Assembly (NCBI GenBank): GCA_035759665.1
Contig: DASTUM010000107.1
Coordinates: forward strand, 1-21,262
DNA: 21,262 nucleotides
Origin: Micavibrio_A sp035759665
Lineage (GTDB): Bacteria > Pseudomonadota > Alphaproteobacteria > Micavibrionales > Micavibrionaceae
Direction: 5' to 3'
Part shown: piece after piece, positions 14,627-21,262 of the stretch
Numbering within the stretch: position 1 is the first letter of the stretch
How the letters are laid out: every line of letters begins with the position of its first letter
Translations under genes and position numbers: made by a program
Notes under the pieces: model-generated
Database searches by the model: none
Seen by the model: the letters and a program-made list of their open reading frames with translations, nothing else
What the model was told of the DNA's origin: nothing

Positions 14627-15124
14627 ATGTTTGTACGATCTTTAAGTCAAAACGACTGGAAGTCTTACCGCGATCTGCGGCTCGAGGCGCTGAGGCTTCA
14701 CGCGGATCGCTATACCGGCACGCTGGCGCAGGAAGCGCTGCGCGACGAGAAGAGCTGGCGCGAATTGATGTCGGGTGAAGGCCGTCAATGTTTCGGCCTG
14801 TTCGATCAGGACGAAATGATCGGAATCGGCGCCGTCTTCCGGGACGGGCAGGACGCCAGCGGCCAAACCGCTTTTCTGGCCTCCGCCTATATCCGCGAGG
14901 ATTACCGTGGCAAGGGCTATTCGCGCCTTCTTTACGAGCAGCGCATTCAGTGGGCGATCGATTCCGGCCTGTTCAGGCGCGTTCTGGTGGGCCACCGCGA
15001 AGGGAACGAAGCCTCGCGCCGCGCCAACCAGGCCTTCGGCTTCGAATATATTGGCCATGAGGTCAAGCAATTCGGCGACGGCCGTGAGGACGTCCTGCAC
15101 AATTATGAAGTGAGGCTGCGATGA
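14627..15124 (+). CDS. GNAT family N-acetyltransferase (first of three)
   Basis: A 165-aa single-domain GCN5-related acetyltransferase, which would transfer acetyl from acetyl-CoA to an amine. The acetyl-CoA pyrophosphate loop is visible as REDYRGKGYSRLLYEQ (Q/R-x-x-G-x-G/A type, about residues 92-107). The C-terminal part GNEASRRANQAFGFEYIG is the usual motif B region. The start is ATG 14627, preceded by GGAT/GGAAG-type ribosome binding sequence. Its stop overlaps the next acetyltransferase start in ATGA. It is more distant from the two downstream acetyltransferases than they are from each other. The substrate cannot be predicted. Confidence 0.9.
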   Translation: MFVRSLSQNDWKSYRDLRLEALRLHADRYTGTLAQEALRDEKSWRELMSGEGRQCFGLFDQDEMIGIGAVFRDGQDASGQTAFLASAYIREDYRGKGYSRLLYEQRIQWAIDSGLFRRVLVGHREGNEASRRANQAFGFEYIGHEVKQFGDGREDVLHNYEVRLR

Positions 15125-15738
15125 ACGCAGGGAATGAGAACAGAAACCATATCCTGATAGACATACCGATGCCGATCGAAACGCCGCGCCTGATCCTGCG
15201 CAACGTGCTGCCGGGTGATGGCAAAGCCATGTTCGAGGCCAAGGTTGAAAGCTTCAGGGAACTGAATCTCTGGATGGCGTGGGCGAAAGAGTTGGGCACG
15301 GAAGACGGCTACGAAATCGTCGCGCGCGAAAATCACGCAAAATTCATCCTGCGCGAAGATATCATGATCGTCGGCTTCGAAAAGGCGACCGGCAAGTTCG
15401 TCATCGGCACCGGCCTGCACCGCATGGACTGGGATACCGGATATTTCGAAATCGGTTATTACGTGCGCACTTCGGAAGCCGGAAAAGGTTATGCCACGGA
15501 AAGCACGAATGCGCTGCTGCGCTACGCTTTCTGCGCGCTCAGCGCGAAGAAGGTCGGCATTTGCCATGCCGACGGCAACGAGGCCAGCCGCCGCGTGATC
15601 GAAAAACTGGGCTTTCAAAAGACGGGCCATATCGCCGATGACGATGTTTTGAATGACGGCACGCGTATCGGTAGTCACTGGTACGCCCGTTACGACACGA
15701 ACGGCCTGCCTGAATTAAATGTGACGTGGAGACAATGA
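15121..15738 (+). CDS. GNAT acetyltransferase, RimJ/RimL-like (second of three)
   Basis: This 205-aa protein has the RimJ/RimL-type layout: an IETPRLILRNVLPGD N-terminal strand, the substrate-side segment LNLWMAWA, and an acetyl-CoA loop TSEAGKGYATESTNALLRYAF. It ends with the motif GNEASRRVIEKLGFQKTG. RimJ/L relatives acetylate ribosomal-protein N-termini, but many homologues act on small molecules or antibiotics. The ATG at 15121 overlaps the previous stop and has GAGG about 7 nt upstream; an internal ATG at 15169 (MPIETPRL) is an alternative that would remove a non-conserved 16-residue N-terminus. It is a clear paralogue of the next gene. Confidence 0.9.
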   Translation: MNAGNENRNHILIDIPMPIETPRLILRNVLPGDGKAMFEAKVESFRELNLWMAWAKELGTEDGYEIVARENHAKFILREDIMIVGFEKATGKFVIGTGLHRMDWDTGYFEIGYYVRTSEAGKGYATESTNALLRYAFCALSAKKVGICHADGNEASRRVIEKLGFQKTGHIADDDVLNDGTRIGSHWYARYDTNGLPELNVTWRQ

Positions 15739-16307
15739 TGAAAAGTTTTGAGAAAATTGAAATCGTAACCCCTCGGCTTTTGCTGCGCGTTCCCCGCATG
15801 GAAGAGGCGGCAGAAGTAAATGCAGCCATGAACGAAGTATGGAACGAATTGCAACGATGGATGAGCTGGGCCCATCACGGCGAAAACTCCCTGGAGGCAA
15901 CGCTGCGTTACATGGAAACCATCCCGGCTCAACTGGCGGCCGGAAGCCTGCCATTGCGCGGTTTTTGCCGTGAAAACGGCCGCTATGTCGTTTCGACGGG
16001 CCTGCATCTTAAAGATGATGGAATTTATGATACAGGCTATTGGGTTGCGAAAGGCTTCCTTGGCAAAGGCTATGCCACCGAAGCCGCAACCGCCACTATG
16101 CGGTTTGCATTCAACGAGCTTGGCGCAAAGGCCGTCACCATCAATCATTACGAAGGCAATGACAAAAGCCGGCGGATCATCGAGAGGCTGGGCTTTACCA
16201 AAACGGGCGTGGCGGAAAAAAGTCATGCGCGATGCCTCGACGGCGTCCTGCTTGACGAGCACAGGTACATTATGACGAAAGAGCAATGGAGGGAGCGATG
16301 TCCGTAG
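15735..16307 (+). CDS. GNAT acetyltransferase, RimJ/RimL-like (third of three)
   Basis: A 190-aa protein closely parallel to the gene before it: VTPRLLLRVPRMEE, LQRWMSWAHH, GFLGKGYATEAATATMRFAF and GNDKSRRIIERLGFTKTG align motif by motif, so the pair most likely arose by tandem duplication. The start chosen is ATG 15735, overlapping the previous stop (TGA at 15736-15738), with GGAG 5-6 nt upstream; a GTG at 15726 would add three residues. Its last 10 bases overlap the MFS gene. Substrate unknown; the operon context suggests a compound that is modified and moved across the membrane. Confidence 0.9.
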   Translation: MMKSFEKIEIVTPRLLLRVPRMEEAAEVNAAMNEVWNELQRWMSWAHHGENSLEATLRYMETIPAQLAAGSLPLRGFCRENGRYVVSTGLHLKDDGIYDTGYWVAKGFLGKGYATEAATATMRFAFNELGAKAVTINHYEGNDKSRRIIERLGFTKTGVAEKSHARCLDGVLLDEHRYIMTKEQWRERCP

Positions 16308-17509
16308 ACCGTTCCATCCGCCTGATCTGCATGCACGGAATATTCACGAATATGCTGTTCCTGCTGCCCGTCGTCCTGCCGTATTACCAGTCCATCGGCC
16401 TGACCTTCCGAGACTTCCTGATCGGCGAGGCCGTGTTTTCCGCCGTGGTGCTGCTTTGCGAAGTGCCGTCGGGATGGATTTCCGATATGTGGAAGCGCCG
16501 TTCTACGCTCGTGCTCGGCGGATTTTTTGGCGTGTTGGGATATACCACGCTGATTCTGGCGGACGGTTTCTGGCAAGCGACGAGCGCGCAGGCCTTGATC
16601 GGCGTGGCAGTCGCGCTGAATTCCGGCACGAACACGGCGATGCTTTACGATCTCTTGCACCAGCACGGGCGCGAGGCGGATTACCGCCGCATTGACGGGC
16701 ACCGTCATGGTATGTGCCTGTACGGCACAGCGCTGTCGTGCCTTTCCGGGGCATTCCTGTTCACCATCCACCCCAAATTGCCCTTGCTGTGTGATATCAT
16801 CGTTCTGCTATGCGCCATGATCGCGATTTCCATGGCGGACGAACCCGAACGCTTTCAAAAAAGCGCAGACCGCCACATCTTCCGCGACATGGCGGAGACG
16901 ATGAAATACGCGCTGTCGGGCCATCCGGAAATCACGGGTATCATCATGGTCGCAACCGTCGTTATGTGCACGACCAAGCTGATGCTGTGGGCCCAGCAGC
17001 CCTATTACATGGCGGCAGGTCTTCCGGTCGTATGGTATGGGGCGATTTTGGCCGGAACCTATATCATAGGCGGCGGGATTGGACAGTTGAGTCACAGGAT
17101 CGACCGGCTGGGAAGCAACCGCGCCTTCATGGCCTGTATGGTGGCCATATTGATCGTTGCCTGCGCGCTGCTGTCGTCATTCACGTCGGTATGGCTGGGC
17201 ATCGTCCTGTTTATGACAGGAACCCTATCTTATGCAACGATGCAGCCCCGCATCAACACTGCGATCAATTCCCGTGTCGGCCCCGAGCGGCGTGCGACCA
17301 TATTGTCCACGGCGAGCCTGATGGTGCATCTGCTGTTCATCCCGAGCAGCCTGATCGTGGGCGCGGTGTCCGATCACGGCGGCGGTATAGGGGCGGGCCT
17401 TGCGTGGATGGCTGGGCAGTTGCTGGTTCTGGGCGCGGCCGGTCTGTGGCTCTGGGGCCGCAACGGCAGAAAAGCCTACGCCGCGAGTTCGAGCATCACC
17501 GGAACGTGA
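16298..17509 (+). CDS. MFS transporter
   Basis: This 403-aa polytopic membrane protein has about 12 hydrophobic segments. MFS motif A between TM2 and TM3 is visible as GWISDMWKRRSTLVLGG, preceded by the EVPSG segment common in drug/metabolite MFS carriers. A central polar loop (about residues 180-205, DEPERFQKSADRH) separates the halves. The ATG at 16298 has a strong GGAGGG ribosome binding site within the end of the third acetyltransferase gene; an upstream ATG at 16286 would include that site. It probably exports or imports a substrate related to the acetyltransferases. Its last 34 bases overlap the convergent xthA gene. Confidence 0.9.
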   Translation: MSVDRSIRLICMHGIFTNMLFLLPVVLPYYQSIGLTFRDFLIGEAVFSAVVLLCEVPSGWISDMWKRRSTLVLGGFFGVLGYTTLILADGFWQATSAQALIGVAVALNSGTNTAMLYDLLHQHGREADYRRIDGHRHGMCLYGTALSCLSGAFLFTIHPKLPLLCDIIVLLCAMIAISMADEPERFQKSADRHIFRDMAETMKYALSGHPEITGIIMVATVVMCTTKLMLWAQQPYYMAAGLPVVWYGAILAGTYIIGGGIGQLSHRIDRLGSNRAFMACMVAILIVACALLSSFTSVWLGIVLFMTGTLSYATMQPRINTAINSRVGPERRATILSTASLMVHLLFIPSSLIVGAVSDHGGGIGAGLAWMAGQLLVLGAAGLWLWGRNGRKAYAASSSITGT

Positions 17510-18264
17510 TCGGAAGGCTTTTCCCAGTCGCGCGCCTCGATCAGGATTTTGTGGCTCTTGAGATTTTTCGCCATGGGCTTCGTCACCCAGATATGGTCGA
17601 GTCTGCGGCCACGATTGGAAATTTTCCAGTCGTGGTTGCGGTAGCTCCACCATGTGTAGCATTTCTCGTCTTCCGGAACGAAATGGCGGATCGCGTCGTG
17701 CCAGTCGAGCGAGCCGTACATGCGGGTGAGTTTTTCCACCTCGACAGGCGTGTGCGATACGATTTTTAAAAGCTGCTTGTGGCTCCAGACGTCGTGTTCG
17801 AGCGGCGCGATGTTGAAATCGCCGACGGCGACCAGGTTTTGATCTTTCGTATAACGATCTTTGAACCAGCGTGTGAGTTCATCGACAAAATCCAGCTTGT
17901 GCGCGAATTTGTCGTTTACTTCCGGATCGGGAATATCGCCGCCCGCGGGGATATAAATGTTGTGCAGTTCGAACCCGTCGAATTTCGCAGCAATATGGCG
18001 GCAATCTTCCTTGCCGCAACGATGGTGGATGTCCTTTGCGATATAGGGAACTTTCGAAAGAATGGCGACGCCGTTATAGGATTTCATGCCGTGGAAATGC
18101 TGGAACTTAAACCCCTCATCCGCAAAAACGTCCGAGGGGAAATGTTCGTCCGGCGATTTGGTTTCCTGCAAACAGACGATATCGGGTTCTAGCTTGCGCA
18201 TCATATCGAGCACAATCGGCGCGCGCAGGCGGACGGAGTTTATGTTCCAGGTAACGATCTTCAT
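17476..18264 (-). CDS. xthA: Exodeoxyribonuclease III
   Basis: ExoIII is an AP endonuclease and 3'-5' exonuclease of base-excision repair. The 262-aa product carries the full catalytic set: N7 in MKIVTWNINS, E34 in CLQETKSPD, the YIPAGGD tyrosine segment, GDFNIAP, and the C-terminal SDHVPV Asp-His pair. Length is normal. It starts one base after the ybaB stop, so it is the last gene of dnaX-ybaB-xthA. Its 3' end overlaps the convergent MFS gene by 34 bp, leaving no room for a terminator between the two transcripts. Confidence 0.97.
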   Translation of the reverse strand: MKIVTWNINSVRLRAPIVLDMMRKLEPDIVCLQETKSPDEHFPSDVFADEGFKFQHFHGMKSYNGVAILSKVPYIAKDIHHRCGKEDCRHIAAKFDGFELHNIYIPAGGDIPDPEVNDKFAHKLDFVDELTRWFKDRYTKDQNLVAVGDFNIAPLEHDVWSHKQLLKIVSHTPVEVEKLTRMYGSLDWHDAIRHFVPEDEKCYTWWSYRNHDWKISNRGRRLDHIWVTKPMAKNLKSHKILIEARDWEKPSDHVPVMLELAA

Positions 18265-18265
18265 T

Positions 18266-18595
18266 TTAGAACGGAAGACCGCCGCCGAGCGCCCCCGGCG
18301 GCAGGCCCATTTCGGACATCATGCGCTGCGTTTCGTCGGCGAGTTTGGCATCGCCCTTGCCGCGCGCGTCGTTGATCGCGGCCTTGATAAGGTCTTCGGC
18401 GATTTCCTTTTCATCGGCCTTCAAGAGGGAGGGATCGAGCGCGATCGACTGGCACTGGCCCTTGCAAGTCATGACGATTTTGACCATGCCGCCGCCCGAT
18501 GAGCCTTCCACCGTGACGGAATCCATTTTGGCCTGCATCGTCTGCATTTTTTCCTGCATGGCCTTCGCCTGTTGCATCATTTTTGCGATATTCAT
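18266..18595 (-). CDS. YbaB/EbfC nucleoid-associated protein
   Basis: A 109-aa DNA-binding protein of the YbaB/EbfC family, forming tweezer-like dimers. The N-terminal coiled-coil helix (MNIAKMMQQAKAMQEKMQTMQAKM) is followed by VEGSSGGGMVKIVMTCKGQ, the family core, then a C-terminal helix and a Gly/Pro-rich end (LPPGALGGGLPF). Its ATG follows the dnaX stop directly (TAA then ATG). The dnaX-ybaB pairing is widely conserved, supporting both calls. Confidence 0.96.
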   Translation of the reverse strand: MNIAKMMQQAKAMQEKMQTMQAKMDSVTVEGSSGGGMVKIVMTCKGQCQSIALDPSLLKADEKEIAEDLIKAAINDARGKGDAKLADETQRMMSEMGLPPGALGGGLPF

Positions 18596-20290
18596 TTACT
18601 GCATGTCCTCTTTTTTATGGATGGCTTTCAATTCCGCATCGGGAAAAATCTCAAAGACCTGTTTGACCAACGGCGCCGCGCGCATTTTATCGAAGCGGGC
18701 CTCCTTGGCGGCTTTGGCGGATTGCGACATTGTCATGTCCCCCGGCGCGGTGGAAACCGACACCATCCAGCGTTTTCCGGTGGCGGCCTTGAGCGCGATC
18801 GTGAGATCGTGCGCGAGATTTTGCGGCGCGTCGGGATCGGGGCGGAATTCGAAGCGCCCCTCTTCCAGCTTCACAGGGTGCACATAGAGATAGACGTGGC
18901 TGGCAAGCGCCATATGCCCGGTCTGCATGAGCACAGCCTGCATGTCGGCGATGGTCGCAATTTCCGTGACGGGCGCGGGCGCGGGCGCGGGTGCCGCCGC
19001 CGTTTCGATTTTGAGCGCGGCGGCGGACGCGGTAGAACCGCCGCCCCCGGCATTGACCGTTTGCTGGTAAGATCCGCCGCCGGAGGGCGTCGGTGTCGGC
19101 GACGGCGCGCTGGTCATCACGACATTGCCGTCCTTGATTTTCCTGATCAGGTCGGCGGGGTCGGGCAGCTCGGCGGCATAAGCGAGGCGGATGACGATCA
19201 TCTCCGCCGCCTTTTGCGGCACCGGCGCGTAATTGACTTCGTTCAGGCCCTTCAGGAGGATTTGCCAGATGCGGCCCAGCGCGGGCATGGAAAGCTTCGC
19301 CGCCAGGTTCGCGGCGCGTTCCATTTCCTCTTTAGCCATGACCTGGAGCGTGTCCTTCATTGCCGGCACGGCGCGGATTTTGGTGAGGAGGTGCGACAGA
19401 TCGAGCATATCGCCGATGATGACAGACGGGTCCGCCCCCTTGCGGTATAAATCTTCCATCAGGGACAGCGCGCCGTCGCATTCGCCGCGCACCGCCCTGT
19501 CGAGAAGATCGAGGACGAGGCTGCGGTCGGCGAGGCCGAGCATGTCCTTGACTTTTTGCGCCGTCACGTCGCCCTGGGAAAGTGCGATCGCCTGATCGAG
19601 CATGGACAGGCCGTCACGGGCGGAGCCGTCGGCGGCGCGGGCGATCAGGGTCAGGGCCTCGTCATCCGCTTTTACGCCTTCATGGCCTGCGATGGCCTTG
19701 TAATAACCGGCGAGCGCGGCGGCGTCGATGCGGCGCAGGTCGAAACGCTGGCAGCGCGAGAGAACCGTCACCGGCACTTTGCGGATTTCCGTCGTGGCGA
19801 AAATGAATTTCACATGCGCAGGCGGCTCCTCCAGCGTCTTCAACAGCGCGTTGAACGCGTTCTTGGAGAGCATGTGCACTTCGTCGATAATGTAGATTTT
19901 GTAACGGGCCGATACCGGCGCGTAGCGCACGCCGTCGAGAATTTCGCGGATGTCGTCGACGCCCGTGCGGCTTGCGGCGTCCATTTCGAAAATGTCGGGA
20001 TGGCGGTCTTCGGTGATCGCCTTGCAGATATCGCAATCATCCGTCGGCCCCGTCGTCGGCCCGGCTTTGCCGTCCGGGCCGGTATAATTCAGCGCCTTGG
20101 CGATAATGCGCGCCGTCGTCGTCTTCCCGACCCCGCGGATGCCCGTCAGCATGAAGGCAGGGGCGATCCGGCCGCTTTCGATCGCGTTTTTCAGCGTACG
20201 CACCAAAGCATCCTGGCCGATCAAATCATCGAAATTTTTCGGGCGGTATTTGCGGGCGAGAACGCGGTATTCTTTCTGGGTATCGGACAT
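18596..20290 (-). CDS. dnaX: DNA polymerase III subunit gamma/tau
   Basis: DnaX is the clamp-loader ATPase and organiser of the replicative polymerase. The 564-aa product starts MSDTQKEYRVLARKYRPKNFDDLIGQ. It has Walker A GIRGVGKT (50-57), Walker B IIDEVHML, and the SRC motif (VLSRCQRFDLRR). Unusually, only two of the four zinc-ligand cysteines remain: Tyr69 and Thr83 occupy the first two positions, with Cys86 and Cys89 kept. After domain III comes a Pro/Ala-rich linker (PTPTPSGG, APAPAPAP) and a tau-type C-terminal domain. I see no obvious A-AAA-AAG slippery site mid-gene, so a gamma form by frameshifting is not indicated. No strong ribosome binding site precedes the ATG. Confidence 0.97.
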   Translation of the reverse strand: MSDTQKEYRVLARKYRPKNFDDLIGQDALVRTLKNAIESGRIAPAFMLTGIRGVGKTTTARIIAKALNYTGPDGKAGPTTGPTDDCDICKAITEDRHPDIFEMDAASRTGVDDIREILDGVRYAPVSARYKIYIIDEVHMLSKNAFNALLKTLEEPPAHVKFIFATTEIRKVPVTVLSRCQRFDLRRIDAAALAGYYKAIAGHEGVKADDEALTLIARAADGSARDGLSMLDQAIALSQGDVTAQKVKDMLGLADRSLVLDLLDRAVRGECDGALSLMEDLYRKGADPSVIIGDMLDLSHLLTKIRAVPAMKDTLQVMAKEEMERAANLAAKLSMPALGRIWQILLKGLNEVNYAPVPQKAAEMIVIRLAYAAELPDPADLIRKIKDGNVVMTSAPSPTPTPSGGGSYQQTVNAGGGGSTASAAALKIETAAAPAPAPAPVTEIATIADMQAVLMQTGHMALASHVYLYVHPVKLEEGRFEFRPDPDAPQNLAHDLTIALKAATGKRWMVSVSTAPGDMTMSQSAKAAKEARFDKMRAAPLVKQVFEIFPDAELKAIHKKEDMQ

Positions 20291-20373
20291 GCTTTAGATT
20301 TAGAGCGATTCCGGCCCCGAGGCAATCCATGCGGGCCTTCGGGTTATGAATAGCGGGGATAAGGGGAAAGGGT

Positions 20374-20466
20374 GGAAGGCCGGACGCGACCCGGGGCGAA
20401 TTCGTTACGGCTGCTGCCTTTCGGCCCTGACCGGATTGGCGAAGCCTCCGCCCGCGCCGACCTTCC
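20374..20466 (-). ncRNA. ffs: Signal recognition particle RNA (4.5S type)
   Basis: The minus strand carries the SRP hairpin core GGTCAGG-GCC-GAAA-GGC-AGCAGCC, which matches the conserved GGUCAGG...AGCAGCC loop of bacterial 4.5S RNA with a GAAA tetraloop (about 20411-20433). The outer ends GGAAGG (20466-20461) and CCTTCC (20379-20374) pair to close the rod, giving about 93 nt; the ends are estimated from this pairing. With Ffh it targets nascent membrane proteins. It lies 83 bp upstream of dnaX on the same strand, a common alphaproteobacterial position. A possible -10 (CATAAT or TAAACC) lies just upstream. Confidence 0.92.
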
Positions 20467-20531
20467 GCGAATGGTTTAGACGATTATGCCCTGCAAAGGC
20501 AATGCTAAAGATCGCCCGGATCGTCCGCCGC

Positions 20532-20726
20532 TTAGGGGGTCAGGCGGGCGGCATACTCAGTGGAGGTCATCTCCAGGACATTTTGGGGAGGGGGGTTATC
20601 CCGTGTATAATTTTTTTCCAATGGGATGCGCCGCTGCGTGCCGTCTTTATCCAGCACCACGAGATATGACCGTTGCGTGGAGGTAAAGTCGGCAACGGCC
20701 GACAAAGCCTTTCTCAAAAACCCCAT
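20532..20726 (-). CDS. Small protein of unknown function (64 aa)
   Basis: The ATG at 20726 is preceded by AAGGGG about 7 nt upstream, and a TATAAT lies at 20765-20760, so transcription and translation signals agree. The product begins with an amphipathic basic stretch (MGFLRKALSAVADF), then STQRSYLVVLDKDGTQRRIPLEK, suggesting a small beta-strand unit, and a polar Pro/Asn-rich end. No transmembrane helix or cysteine is evident. A TTG start at 20747 is possible but would lie upstream of the good ribosome site. I do not recognise the family. It sits upstream of the SRP RNA gene. Confidence 0.6.
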   Translation of the reverse strand: MGFLRKALSAVADFTSTQRSYLVVLDKDGTQRRIPLEKNYTRDNPPPQNVLEMTSTEYAARLTP

Positions 20727-20759
20727 AGTTGTTCCCCTTATGCTCAATTGTTATGGCTA

Positions 20760-20765
20760 ATTATA
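20760..20765 (-). promoter_or_regulatory. Candidate -10 box for the 64-aa gene
   Basis: A perfect TATAAT on the minus strand lies about 34 nt before the ATG, predicting a leader of about 27 nt that includes the AAGGGG ribosome site. No good -35 is visible at 16-18 nt. Confidence 0.35.
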
Positions 20766-20872
20766 TTAGGATGTATCACACCTTTTTCTTATGTTGCAAT
20801 TTTTTTCGAAAATAGGTAGTTGATTAGCGCGTTTTCTAACAAGAATCGTTAACGCGATGCAAAAAAGTTAAC

Positions 20873-20947
20873 GCCGTTGTAGCTCAGGGGTAGAGCAACG
20901 CATTCGTAATGCGTGGGTCGGAGGTTCGATTCCTCTCAACGGCACCA
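20873..20947 (+). tRNA. tRNA-Thr (anticodon CGT)
   Basis: The cloverleaf is complete: acceptor GCCGTTG pairs with CAACGGC; D arm GCTC-AGGGGTA-GAGC; anticodon stem ACGCA/TGCGT around loop TTCGTAA, giving anticodon CGT, which reads ACG (Thr); T arm GGAGG-TTCGATT-CCTCT. Discriminator A and an encoded CCA follow. A T-run directly after CCA may end transcription. Two GTTAACG copies (20848-20854 and 20867-20873) lie just upstream. AT-rich DNA with a broken regulator follows, so this tRNA could be an integration site. Confidence 0.96.
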
Positions 20948-21015
20948 TTTTTTCCTATACCTAATAATCCAATCGCAGTAATAGAAACCACCGCTATAAG
21001 TAAGTGGCGCACGGC

Positions 21016-21041
21016 TATAATTTACAGAAAATAGCTCTGTA
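21016..21041 (+). promoter_or_regulatory. Candidate promoter -10 and operator palindrome of the XRE-like gene
   Basis: TATAAT (21016-21021) is followed at once by the perfect inverted repeat TACAGA-N7-TCTGTA (21023-21041). An RNA polymerase-overlapping palindrome before a small XRE-type regulator is the usual layout for autoregulation. No clear -35 is present 16-18 nt upstream. Function is inferred. Confidence 0.4.
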
Positions 21042-21086
21042 TAGTAATTTCTGGATAAGAAATCTTAAACTATCAAAGAGGTCTAA

Positions 21087-21262
21087 ATGGACTTTATCAC
21101 TTCTGCTCATGCCGTGCGGCCCGTGGCCTTTTAAACTGGAGCCAGCCTGATCTGGCCAAACGATGCGATGTTCATGTCCAAACTATTAGTAATTTTGAAT
21201 GGACAAGGGATCGCCTACCAAAAAAAACTTTAGAAATCATAACCCAAACATTCGAAAACTCC
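21087..21262 (+). pseudogene. XRE-family HTH regulator, frameshifted near codon 8 and cut by window edge
   Basis: An ATG at 21087 with GAGG 5 nt upstream starts MDFITSAH, but this frame stops after 15 codons. From 21110 the +2 frame continues without stop for 51 codons to the window edge and reads CRAARGLLNWSQPDLAKR, then CDVHVQTISNFE, which is a clear XRE/Cro-type helix-turn-helix. Family members commonly start with a short segment ending in SAQCRAARGLL, so restoring one base in the CA(N)TGC at about 21108-21110 would join the two parts. Either the gene is inactivated or the base was lost in sequencing. The DNA around it is more AT-rich than the rest of the window. Confidence 0.7.

Noticed and set aside
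20346..20669. 107-codon plus-strand frame over the SRP RNA and the 64-aa gene
   Set aside because: It is antisense to the SRP RNA core and to a gene with better start signals.
1..21262. CRISPR array, transposase, integrase, toxin-antitoxin pair or known defence genes
   Set aside because: I saw no regularly spaced repeats and no such protein families in the readable frames.

Overview
The window looks like a chromosomal segment of an alphaproteobacterium with moderately high GC, probably of the Rhodospirillales/Micavibrionales grade. The evidence is mixed. The gene set includes a DUF1674 protein, a PchB-like short chorismate mutase, and the order SRP RNA-dnaX-ybaB/ebfC-xthA. Two regulatory motifs are typical of the class: GAAC-N7-GAAC (LexA) and GGAAC-N16-CGTT (EcfG sigma factor). 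The species cannot be named from the sequence alone.

Layout. (a) 1-1376: radA on the minus strand, cut by the window edge. (b) 1377-4495: a divergent plus-strand operon of a periplasmic adaptor, an FtsX-type permease and a LolD-like ATPase, chained by ATGA overlaps. The shared upstream region holds a LexA-type box. (c) 4497-4563: a palindromic interspersed repeat filling the convergent gap. (d) 4567-9359, minus strand: aroQ/pchB-like and rsmB (overlapping), then rpe, a heparinase II/III family gene and ung. A candidate promoter before rpe has a consensus DnaA box in its spacer. (e) 9456-11773, plus strand: a 47-aa DUF1674 gene with a promoter almost touching its start codon, then typA/bipA and a bidirectional terminator. 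(f) 11786-14099, minus strand: a 65-aa single-span membrane protein behind an EcfG-type promoter, then a DEAD-box RNA helicase with a long FKKPF-repeat tail and its own terminator. (g) 14100-14626: a 527-bp gap with one good hairpin and no convincing gene. (h) 14627-17509, plus strand: three overlapping GNAT acetyltransferase genes followed by an MFS transporter. (i) 17476-20466, minus strand: SRP RNA, dnaX, ybaB/ebfC and xthA, tightly packed. (j) 20532-20726: a 64-aa unknown protein. (k) 20873-21262: tRNA-Thr(CGT), then AT-rich DNA with a promoter/operator-like palindrome and the start of an XRE-type regulator interrupted by a +/-1 frameshift near codon 8.

Most genes are housekeeping: DNA repair (radA, ung, xthA), replication (dnaX), ribosome and translation functions (rsmB, typA, helicase, SRP RNA, tRNA) and central metabolism (rpe). 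The less ordinary parts are the adaptor-bearing Lol-like exporter, the three-acetyltransferase-plus-exporter operon, the stress-promoter small membrane protein, and the tRNA-adjacent broken regulator that may mark the edge of acquired DNA. I found no CRISPR array, transposase, integrase or obvious defence system. If a new system is present, the best candidates are the GNAT-MFS operon and whatever follows the tRNA beyond the window.
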